Origin: Apus apus
Lineage: Eukaryota; Chordata; Aves; Apodiformes; Apodidae
Reading direction: 5' to 3'
NCBI RefSeq assembly: GCF_020740795.1
Contig: NC_067294.1
Coordinates: forward strand, 4,960,001 to 5,024,000
Length of the DNA: 64,000 nt
Below are positions 38,344 through 47,257 of this stretch, piece after piece. The notes below the pieces were generated by a model. That model made no database searches, had not been told where the DNA came from, and worked only from the letters and a program-made list of their open reading frames with translations. Made by a program: the position numbers and the translations under genes. Within the stretch, counting starts at the first letter, position 1, and every line of letters starts with the position of its first letter.

Positions 38344-38440
38344 GAATCATAGAATGGTTTAGGTTGGAAGGCACATTAAAGGTCATCTAGTTCCAAATCC
38401 CCTGCCATGGACAGGGACACCTCCCACTAAACCGGGCTGC
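38344..38440 (-). mobile_element. CR1 LINE 3'-end remnant
   Basis: On the plus strand the block reads GAATCATAGAATGGTTTAGG, then GGTTGGAAGGCACATTAAAG, ATCTAGTTCC, and a CCATGGACAGGGACACCTCC core. This is the reverse complement of the 3'UTR and tail of avian CR1. Similarity fades after about 38440, so it is a severely 5'-truncated copy of roughly 100 bp inserted in minus orientation. Confidence 0.85.
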
Positions 38441-41400
38441 ACCTGGTAGGACCTGGATTTTTCTGGATTCAAAACTGGATGCCATTAAGGCTTTGCTTGT
38501 ATGTGCTTGCCCTGAAGACCAGGAATATTTTTTACTAACTCTCCTGTGAGCAGAGAGGACCACGTACAGGTTCCTTTGCTCCTTGTGCAGATCAGCCTTA
38601 CTCTGCAGCACCCAGCTAATGTCACTGAGGAGGTCTGGATGGCGCCTGGGCTCAGCCAGCCCCAGGCAGCTGCTCTCTGTGCAGCTGTGCAGGCCCTGGG
38701 GGGGCCAACCCATGGAGGGCATCTGGTATTTTTTCTCTGCAGTTTGATGCTTCCATAGCATGAGCTGAGGGGGAACATGAAGAACACCTTGAGCAAAATT
38801 GGCATTTCTCCTGTAACTGCTTTGGAGTTTAGACACTCGAGATGTGGCATCTCCCTTTCCCAAAGCTTTTCCATGAGCCAGGTTAGCTCCACCTGCTGCT
38901 CCATCAAGTGAACTGGGAAGAGAGAAAACTTGCAGCCCAGCACCTGTTGTATAAACCAGAAGCTGTTTTCTCTCCTACATACACGTGACCAAGGGAAAAG
39001 TAACAACACATTCAGCTGAACTCAGTTGACTTGTAGATGTCCTGTTCTCTGTCAGATGAGATGTGGCTACTTCTGCTTTCACCTCAGGCCACCACCCTGC
39101 TTTGCAGAGCAGAGACTTCTTGTTTGCAGGGGTGAAAGGTCACTGCAAGTGGTGTGAAGAGCAGCAGACAGAACTTGGGGTTAGCACTCCGTCTTTGCTA
39201 AGCTCACAGCAGGCTGATGGTCTTCCAGCTAGATTAATTGAAAAGTAAAGACAAGAGATGTTTGACAAAAGGCTAATACATGCAAATAAATAAATAATTT
39301 CCTTTCCCCTCATCAGCTGCTATTAGAAATCCTGCTGTGTATGTTGCAGAAAATGACTGCTGTTACAAACCCGTTCCAAAGCACTTAGGGACTCCCTCTG
39401 GTTTTAAATGGCATTTGGTCAAACATGATGTAGCAACTAGATGGTATTCAAAAAATGCCCAGTTGTTCTACAGCTCCTCATATCAGTCCTTGGAAGTGTT
39501 GCCTCCGGGAGCATTAATTCCAGGAAGGCTGTGATTGCCAGGGACATTATATCTGTATTTACACAATGTGTATTTTGCATCAGCTCTAGCTCATGTCAGG
39601 CCAATTGTACTTGAGAATGCCAGAGCATGGGAAAAGGCCATGGGCTCAAGATGTGGCACTTCAGGGATCACCACTGGTGTCAACTGTAGCCCACATAAGT
39701 GATGCCAGCCACAAAAACACACGTGGGCTCTGGTGAGTAGGGCAGAATGATCTGACTCTTCAAAAACAAGGAGAAGATCTTCCAGCCACCGTTTCAGATC
39801 TCTCTGCTGCAAATGCAAAACCCTTTGCCATCAATCACGCTGCTGATGGGACATGCCAGCTTTGCATTCAAAGCAAAGAGATTCCTGCTTAGTCACTACA
39901 TCCAGTTTAGCTTCATTATGCACCATTTATCACTGCTCTCCACATAGGAAGGCTCAAAGTTAATTACAGTATGCCCTCTGTGAGCAATCCAGTTGCAGGC
40001 ACTTCAGGGCACGGGAAAGTCCTGGTGCACTATCCACAAAGCCTCAGCTTTAAGTGGAAGGACCTTGTGTTCTGCCTTGGGCTGGGGTCTGAGCCCCTTA
40101 AATTAGACACCATGTTTTCTCTTGGAGCTTTCAGAGTTTTTTTTTCTTAAAACAAAAATAGCTGCCTTTATTCTAACTTCAGAGCTCACATTTAAAGACC
40201 TTTTTAGCAATTGGTTTTGCTGACCTCCCTTATGCACCTCCTGCATCTCTCTGTTTGTGTGTGGCCCTTAAATCTGCTCCAGCTTGTCCCTGGTCATTAT
40301 GTCCCCTCACTGAGGAAGACTCATTTGTGACTTATCCTGGTCTGCAATCATGTTCCACTGACTTATGTTTTATTTTCTGAACAGCATTTGTCTCCCTGCC
40401 TGTCTGTGCTGGCATAGAAGCCCCCTCCTGGGGTGGAAGAAGGTCTCTGTGTGCTATGGCTCCTGGAAGAGTTTCTGAGCTGCTTCGTACAGGGCCTGGC
40501 TGCTTCCTCACCTTTGGTTTGAGCTGATCAGTATCTTTGTCATGTAAAAGACAAGGATCTGAGGTAAGTGTGGGACAGTTTTGTTGCTACCTTGCCATCT
40601 CTGGTTTGCAAATTCTGGTTGTGATTTTCTGTGTCCAAATGCATTTGATCTTTGGAGCAGTAATAGGCTGCATGATCATGCAAGCAAAATTGCACATTAG
40701 CTGAGGGATTGCTTGTGAACTGGTTGTGAAGGCTGAGACTGAAAAGCTGCCGGTGGGATTTGGATACCAATCCCCTTTCAAATTAATCCAAATCCCTTTG
40801 GCAGTTCTCATGATCTCCACAAATGAGGTTTTTTTTCTGCCAGTGACTTCAAATGCAGAGGCTGCCATGAGATTGGCCATGGCTTTTATCTCACTCCGTG
40901 ACCTAAATTCCTAGATAAGGTTTTCTTTCTTGTCTGGGAGCACTTCTGAGCAGGGGGGTGAAGAAGTCTGTGACTTCTGCAGGCTTATCCCACCTAGTGG
41001 TTCTTCAACCACTCCTTTGTACAGAGGATAAGAGGGAGAGCTTTTCCCAGTGTCCCCAGGAGGACATCTAAGGTGCAGCACAGTCACCAAAGAGGGGAAC
41101 AGAGATACAAGTGCTGTGTAACCACGTGCCATGTCACCCCATCCAAATGCATCCTATTTTTCCTCTGGTAGGACTGAGGCTCCCTGGGCAGCTCTTGGTC
41201 ACCCTCTGGAGAGGCCGGGGAGCAGCAGAGCAGCCAGTGATGGGGTGAAAGGGCTACACCACACCCCAGACCAGCACCTCCACGGGAGCTGGATGATGCT
41301 GCAAAACTGCCTTGTCCTGGGAACTGCTGCAGGAATTAATTGTCCTGCAATTCCACAGGGGCCAATGTGCTTGTTCACAAAAAGAGTGATGATGAAGAAG

Positions 41401-42084
41401 GTGAGGGCTGTGCTTTTCAAAACAGGGTGGTTGAAGGGTGGTTCCCAGAGCCCCAGCATCCTCCTGCTGCTGGGAACTGCTCCTCTCATCTTGCTGCCTT
41501 GTCACTCCTGGGACTCTGACTCGGCTGTACCCATTTGTCTCCCTCCTTGCTGCATCCCAGGGGCTTCAGCTCTACACAGATCCTGCTTGCTTGAGGAGAA
41601 CCTTGATTTTCCCTCAAGAAAAAGAACACCATAAAAAGCCAATCTACTCTAAAGCTTAATTCTTCCAAGCCTTGCTGCACCTGTGGAGCTGTAGCTCTAA
41701 CCCACTCCTGCACCTGGCAGGATTATGTAGCAGCTGAGAAGGAATCACAGTGTTGGGCATCAGCTGCCAAAGGGGTAAGGTGGGAAGACCCTTTCATGCC
41801 TTTGCCATGAGGATGAATATTTTAGCCACAGGACCCTGCTGGTGCAGTTTGACTGGTTATGAGACAAGCAATTGCCTGGGTCCAGGGCACAGAAGGCCTG
41901 GCCCTGACAAGGCAGCAAAGCTTTGCAAGGGATTGAATGTGTGGGGAAAGAGCCCAGGAACAGGCTCTGCTGGTGACCTGGTGGGGTGAGAGGGTGTTTG
42001 GGTGGCAAATCCTAAGCTCCTGTGCTGTGGTCCATCCCTGCACTGACAATAATCCCCCGTGGTTCTGCAGTAATGGAGACAGCA
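38441..42084. other. intergenic DNA
   Basis: Moderately GC-rich sequence with overlapping open frames on both strands, none with a recognisable product. It contains a CTCF-like motif on the minus strand at 40989-41000 (CCACTAGGTGGG). No repeats were identified beyond the CR1 remnant at its left edge. Confidence 0.5.
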
Positions 42085-43921
42085 GCTCAGTGTGACTGTT
42101 TTATTCATTTTCTCTGTCAAAAGCAGCAATACATGCAGTTGGCACAAGACTTGCTAGGCATCAGTTTCATAAATATTCACGCGGAGAGAAATCAAAATGT
42201 CAGCAGGGCCACGAGGAGAAGCATCAGCATGACCTGAACCCCAGTGTTAGCCTCAGAAGGAAGGGAAGGACGCGGAGGAGGCTGAGCAGGCTGGCACCTT
42301 CCTCGATTCAGCTCTTGCCATCAGCTCTAATAAAAGCTGGAGTCACCTCCACTTTAGTTCTTGCTGTGTGTGTGTGGTTGGGTCGAAAAAAAATGATGAG
42401 AAGCAGTTCAGCTCCATAATGAGGGCTAATGAGTTTCAACAAGAGAAAGAAAATATTTGAGGTAAGAGGTGTGAGAACGAGAAGCTCAAGTATGTTCATC
42501 TTTTGATCCTCAGGCATATTTACACTCATGTTGGTACTGAGCAGAAGGTGCCTTCTGATTCAGCTGCTCAAGTGTGGTTTAGAAATGGCTTGTGAACGTT
42601 TTTATAATTGCAGCTTTCCAATGGTGTTTCCCATCTTAGCTACAGCTGCACCAACAGCCTGGTCCTCTCTCTTCTGTGCCAAAAGATTTACTCCTGGTAG
42701 CAGCAGTAATAATTATGCTAGTATTGCTTTGCAGTTTTCTCACCTACTTTCCTTGGCTGGTTACAGAGTGTGGCATCAAACACGGGTGTGTGAGGTTGCT
42801 CTGACTGCAGGAGCAAGTGCTGATAAGAGGTTGTCTGGATGGAGAAGTCACCACAAGCAGCCAAGGATGACCTGGATGCTTGGTCCCCAGGTACCACACC
42901 AGGATCTCACAGTGCAGGAATGTTGCTTTTCCTACAGACACCCCCTGTAGCGTGGACATCAATAGAATTGGTCTATATGTGTTATATGCTGGATGGTTGT
43001 AACATGCATGTGTTTTTTTCATGTTTCAGTGTCAGAACCAGGCAAAGAACAGTCAGCATGGTCAGGCAGGTGAGAATACAGAAGCACAGATATACACAGA
43101 AACCCAGAAATGATGAGTTTACATTCAGGTAAATACCAGAGTGGTGTCTGGGTTTTGTACAGCTGGCATGGCAGGTGGTTCCAGCTCCAAGCCAGCTGCA
43201 GCACTGGCACAGCAATGCCCACCCAGAGCTCCTGGCTCTCCTCCTACCAAGGATAAATCAAGGAGTAAAGGTAACAGGGTTGTGCCAGGGTGAGAAGAAA
43301 ATCCCCACCCAGAGGAGCTGCATTATTCTCTATCTTGCTCTCTAGCAAATCCTCATAAAAGTCTTCTTCAGATTTAAAATAATGTTTCTTTATGCTCCTG
43401 CACAAACAGATGACCTCTTCAGGAGTTTCTGGTGTTGATTCAGGGATCTGTACTGGGTGTCCTAGTCAATGTGTCTGTCAGAGAGCACGTCATACTGTCG
43501 AAACACTGGTCAAAATGTTCCTTTCAGAATAACTGTCCAGATGTGAGCAGCATCTGGCTGTTGGCATTTGTTGGAAAACACCAGTGGATTGATGTTCCTG
43601 CAGATCTCCTCCAGAACAGATGGGGTTTGTACTCTCTCCAGGTTTTCTCTGTGCTCAGTGCAGCTATAGGCAGTAGGGGAGGGGAGGTGCTCTATGAACT
43701 GTTGCCTTTCCAAAATGAGAACTGGTTGCTGTTTTCTTGGTGGATGAGATTCTGAATTGTCCCTTTGCCCATTGATGAGGGATATATATGATGAGTCACA
43801 AAGTCTGCCTGACTTGCATGCACATCCAAGCCATGTTTTCTGTGTAAGGACTCCAGGGAGAGCTTCTAGAGCACAGGGTGGTTGTATCTTGGGAATAAAA
43901 TTATTCTGAGCAGCTACTTCT
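42085..43921 (-). other. probable 3'UTR of the DEPP-like gene
   Basis: This follows the TGA of the DEPP-like frame on the minus strand, about 1.8 kb to the first AATAAA on that strand. No other gene is visible in it. The length is an inference from the poly(A) signal alone. Confidence 0.4.
42100..42105 (-). terminator. candidate poly(A) signal of the DEPP-like gene
   Basis: AATAAA on the minus strand, the first canonical hexamer downstream of the stop codon. A CATAAA variant near 43391 could serve a shorter transcript. Confidence 0.35.
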
Positions 43922-44905
43922 TCACACTTCAGCAATGGCTGGGAGCAAACAAGCTTTTACCTTTGCTTCTTTCCAGATGGATCTGTGCTCTGAAATCCAG
44001 CTATGGATCATGGCTTTTTTAGCTGCCTGGAAGCACTGGGAGTATCTCTGCTTAGTGAGGACATCGTTTTTGTCACGGTGAGAGTTTTCTCTCCCTTCTT
44101 TTTCGTTGGTGCCACCTGTATTGAACAAACAATTCTGCCACCTTACAGAGCAGGGCAAGGATGGGTTTCCCAGCAGCTTTCCTCTGGCTGAGCATGGTGA
44201 TGACTCTTCACCAGTAATGAACATGGGGCTGTTTTCTCTCTGACCATGGTAACTCCCTAAAACTGCTCCCTCATCTCTTCGAAGATACTTCAGCTCTGAG
44301 CAGCCTGCTTCTTTCTGCAGTGGTCTTGGGGAGGGAAGCCTTGGAAAACTGAACACTCGTGGCAAATTGGGTTTCCCCGCAACTTTTTCTTTTGTAGTTT
44401 GGGGGTGAAGTTCAGTGTTGGGGGAGGAAGAGCTGCACTGTGAGTAACTTGTGCCAGAGCTTTTACCATACGAAGTAGCCTTGGAGGAGCAGAGCTTTCC
44501 TGTGCATGTGTAGATCTGGGCCAGGGGGTCATCTCTGGACCAGAAGTCAGCTTCTGCAGGTGTGAATTTTCCAAGTGGCACCACATTTGAGATGAAATTG
44601 GTCAACTTACATTTTGAATTTTCTGGCTGTGTCCCCCCAGGGGTTGAGGTCCATGACACTTCTTCAAGGGTCTTCAAGGCCTTTCTGCCCTGAGCCTTAC
44701 GGCTGCTTTCAGGAAGGCCTGGGAAGGTGGGTCTGGCAAGATGGCAGATGGATTGGATGTAATCGTCGCTGGAGTGCAAGTCCGGGCAGGCTGCAGTGCT
44801 GCCTGTGCGCCCCGTGTGGCTGGTTGAATCTTCCAGTGCTTCCTCATGGCTTTCACGTATGGTTGGGAGGGACTTGGAAAGGCTCAGTCTTATCTGGGGT
44901 GCCAT
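43922..44905 (-). CDS. DEPP-family protein (DEPP1-like)
   Basis: An unbroken frame of 327 codons plus TGA, far longer than chance here. The start is the ATG at 44905: a consensus acceptor (TTCTTTGCAG) ends two bases before it, and upstream in-frame codons would be intronic. Family evidence: SLPTIRE at residues 12-18, with the same spacing from the start as in human DEPP1; SSDDYIQSICHLARPT at 45-60, matching the DEPP DDYVRSI-x-x-LAQPT motif; RDDPLAQIY at 125-132, resembling DPLDWLFG; and an LPAIAEV end at 321-327, resembling LPVIHEL. No signal peptide or membrane segment; the rest is Ser/Pro/Lys-rich and probably disordered. Human DEPP1 is about 212 residues, so this protein is clearly longer. 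DEPP1 is a FOXO-, progestin- and hypoxia-induced regulator of autophagy and oxidative stress. I assign the family, not a proven function. Its location between CNOT6 and ADAMTS2 suggests a paralog of DEPP1 rather than DEPP1 itself. Confidence 0.8.
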   Translation of the reverse strand: MAPQIRLSLSKSLPTIRESHEEALEDSTSHTGRTGSTAACPDLHSSDDYIQSICHLARPTFPGLPESSRKAQGRKALKTLEEVSWTSTPGGTQPENSKCKLTNFISNVVPLGKFTPAEADFWSRDDPLAQIYTCTGKLCSSKATSYGKSSGTSYSQCSSSSPNTELHPQTTKEKVAGKPNLPRVFSFPRLPSPRPLQKEAGCSELKYLRRDEGAVLGSYHGQRENSPMFITGEESSPCSARGKLLGNPSLPCSVRWQNCLFNTGGTNEKEGRENSHRDKNDVLTKQRYSQCFQAAKKAMIHSWISEHRSIWKEAKVKACLLPAIAEV

Positions 44906-45068
44906 GACTGCAAAGAACAGACCAGACATTATCAGCATGAGCAAGCCAGGAAAAGAAATTCAGGGCTTGCTTCTGTAAAGTTCACCTCCTACCTGAGCCA
45001 CCTCATGTTTTCTTGGGGCAAGCAGCAGGGTTTATAGAAACTGCATTTTCATAGTTTGCTGGCAGGAC

Positions 45069-45075
45069 TTTTATA
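45069..45075 (-). promoter_or_regulatory. TATA box, possible alternative promoter of the DEPP-like gene
   Basis: GGATATAAAAGTCC on the minus strand contains a consensus TATAAAA. About 30 bp downstream a start near 45044 would give a first exon ending at the donor CTCAG|GTAGGA (exon end 44993) and an 84-nt intron before exon 2. In that transcript an upstream ATG (minus strand, near 45006) opens a frame that overlaps the main ATG out of phase. This makes it less attractive than the upstream CpG promoter. Confidence 0.35.
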
Positions 45076-45662
45076 TCCTTGGCTTCGTAAAGAGCCCGTA
45101 TATACAAAGAAGCCAAGTGATCGAGTGCAGCAGAAAAGAACAGGTTCACTAAAGAGATCAGCCAGGGTGCTCCCCTCTGAAGACTGAGGATTGCAAGGGG
45201 TGGGCAGCTGAGGCGGTGGGGTGCAGGGCACTCCCTGGGTTGTAGCAGCAAGGGACAAACTCCTCCAAACTGCTCTCTTTATTTAACACTCCACTGATCT
45301 GTTCACTGTGACAGGGCTCTGACTTCACTTCGCGTCTGAACTGGCAAGAGCTGATCTCACCAGGAGAGGAGCTCACATACTTCGTGGGGAGCATCACGGA
45401 AATGAAGTGACATTACAGCTGATCTCTTCTAGAAGCTGTAGGTGCAAATGTTTTTTGTCTCTGCCAGTGGTTCCTAAGTGTAGTTATGGGGTGGTGGATC
45501 CTTCCCTGAATGCTTACGTAGAGCCAAAGGGATTTAACTCATGTTCTTGATATTCAAATAGTTATCCTCAATTCTTTTTAAGGTGGATTTCCATCTGGTC
45601 CCACTAGTTAGAGAAACCTTTTTTACAAATGTTTAATGTTGCAATGTTTTCTAACTGTACAG

Positions 45663-45686
45663 ATTTATTTATTTATTTATTTATTT
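45663..45686. repeat. (TTTA)n tetranucleotide microsatellite
   Basis: Six consecutive ATTT units. It lies within the DEPP-like intron and may vary in length between individuals. Confidence 0.9.
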
Positions 45687-46648
45687 TCTCAAAATACTTC
45701 TACCTTGTGCTTTGCTTATCTCCCCTTCTGGCAGAAATGACCACATAGCCTGGATCCAGTTTTTTTTGTTTTTTTTTTTGTATTATCTTCCCCTCCCCAG
45801 TGGAATTTGTATGTGAATAATCTGCCGACACAATATAGCTTTGTTGTGTGTTTAAACCAAAAAGTGTTCTGCCGGCTATTTTAGTGCCTTGCTTGTCATG
45901 GCTGGAAGTAAATCTGGCTCTGTTGAATCTCTCTGTGAAGCTGCACATCACACAGGGAGCACAAGTGAGCAGCTCATGCTGAGTCCAGGGCAGAGCTTGT
46001 GGGATGTCCATCCCTTCCCTGGCTTTGACTGGTTTTCCTCTCAGGTGCTACTGGTAAAGTCAGTCAGGCTGGGATTTGCTGAACTGAACATGGGACTTGT
46101 TTGTTTTAAACCTTCTGACCTTTTCATTTCTTTTTCTTTATTCTGCCTGCCCCTTTCTTCTCAGTTCTTTAAGCACCAAGCAGGGGGTTTGCTCCTCTGC
46201 CTTCCCTCCCAGCCCTTGCCCGAGCCCAGCGGTGTCAGGATCAGGGGCTGCTCTGGCCCTGGGGCCAAGGGGGCAGCCGGATGCTTCAGAAAATGAGTCG
46301 TGTTATCTTATGATAGTGCTAATCATTAACTAAGTCCTGTCAATGTGCCCTTCCTCCGGAAGGAAATTAGATTACCTATTTACAGGAAAACTCTTCCGAT
46401 GGGTGGATGGGTTCCAGCCTGGATACCGGCCCCTTCACCCCCGGCACTGCACTGGGCTGGCCCCTTCTGTGCCGAGGTCACCTTCCCGCTGGCACCCACC
46501 ACCCCATCCTGTGGGCACCCAGCAGCCCCCGGAGAGCACGAACCCCCTTTCCAGCCACCCTGGGAGCATCCCTGGCTGCAGCCATCCCGGGTCCTTCCCA
46601 GGACACATCCCGCATCCACATCCCAGCGTTCGGATGTCCTCCCCTTAC

Positions 46649-46770
46649 CTGCTCCGCAGCCCGGTGAAGAGACACGGGTGGCTTCTTGTCTCCCCGGCTC
46701 TCCCCGGCCCGGCAGCGGGATGTGCTGCCCGGCTCCAGCCCGCGCTCCAGCCTCCCGGCAGCGGATCCGG
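46649..46770 (-). other. candidate non-coding exon 1 of the DEPP-like gene
   Basis: The 3' border is the strong donor GGAGCAG|GTAAGGGG (exon end 46649). The 5' border is set about 30 bp below the TATA-like element, so it is approximate. Splicing to 44907 places the ATG two bases into exon 2, the same layout (5'UTR exon, then one coding exon) that I recall for human DEPP1. Confidence 0.5.
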
Positions 46771-46792
46771 CTGCCCGGGATGTTGCGGTTGC

Positions 46793-46800
46793 TAAATATA
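46793..46800 (-). promoter_or_regulatory. TATA-like box of the DEPP-like gene
   Basis: TATATTTA on the minus strand, in GGGATATATTTAGC, within otherwise GC-rich DNA. On the plus strand the same bases (CTAAATATA) resemble an MEF2 site, so the role is not certain. Confidence 0.45.
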
Positions 46801-46899
46801 TCCCGCTGGCTGCCTGCCCTGCCCGGGAGCCCGCGCCTGGCAAGCGCTGTGTAGCATCGGGACAGCCAACGGGCACCCGGGCCCGTTCCCAAGGGGCTG

Positions 46900-46906
46900 G
46901 TCAACA
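46900..46906 (+). promoter_or_regulatory. forkhead (FOXO)-type site upstream of the DEPP-like promoter
   Basis: GTCAACA fits the forkhead core RYMAAYA and lies about 100 bp upstream of the TATA-like box. It is noted because human DEPP1 is a FOXO target. A 7-mer match has little weight alone. Confidence 0.3.
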
Positions 46907-47198
46907 ACACATCCCTGCTGCTCCCTCGCCCTTGTTACATTCCCGGTGGGAAAGGCGGGCGCGGTGCCGCGGGAGGGGCTGCTGCCCTGAGCTGGGGGGC
47001 GTGAAAACAGGAGCTGTAGCACCGTTGTATTTCATTGCTGAACCCTGAGATTTTGGGCTGCTTCTTGCTCCTTCTCTGCCTCCCTTCATGGGCAAATTTC
47101 TGCCGTGTCACCAGGTGTTTGCCCGAGGGGGGTTCTGGCACCATCCCTGCCTGCCCCCCCGCTCCCAGCCCTGCGCAGGCAGAGCGGCCCCGCCCGCC

Positions 47199-47257
47199 AG
47201 CCCCCCCGGCTCCTCTCCCCTGGCCCCCACTGCCCCCCCCTCCCCACTGCCCCCCAC
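47199..47257 (-). other. G-quadruplex-prone tract
   Basis: Six runs of four or more C's on the plus strand in under 60 nt (47201-47207, 47217-47220, 47224-47228, 47233-47240, 47242-47245, 47250-47255). The minus strand is therefore G-rich with short loops. It lies about 400 bp upstream of the DEPP-like TATA-like box. Confidence 0.65.

Larger units (their letters stand above)
44906..46648 (-). other. intron of the DEPP-like gene
   Basis: It is bounded by the donor CAG|GTAAGG (GT at 46648-46647) and the acceptor TTCTTTGCAG (AG at 44909-44908; exon 2 starts at 44907). It is about 1.74 kb long. It contains a (TTTA)n microsatellite and an alternative TATA box, listed separately. Confidence 0.5.

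Noticed and set aside
38387-39009. Two overlapping minus-strand frames of 158 and 174 codons beside the CR1 remnant
   Set aside because: They overlap in different frames, start or end within the repeat remnant, and do not match CR1 proteins or any family I know.
41131-41634. 167-codon plus-strand frame
   Set aside because: No recognisable domain, no splice or promoter context, and an overlapping minus-strand frame of similar quality.
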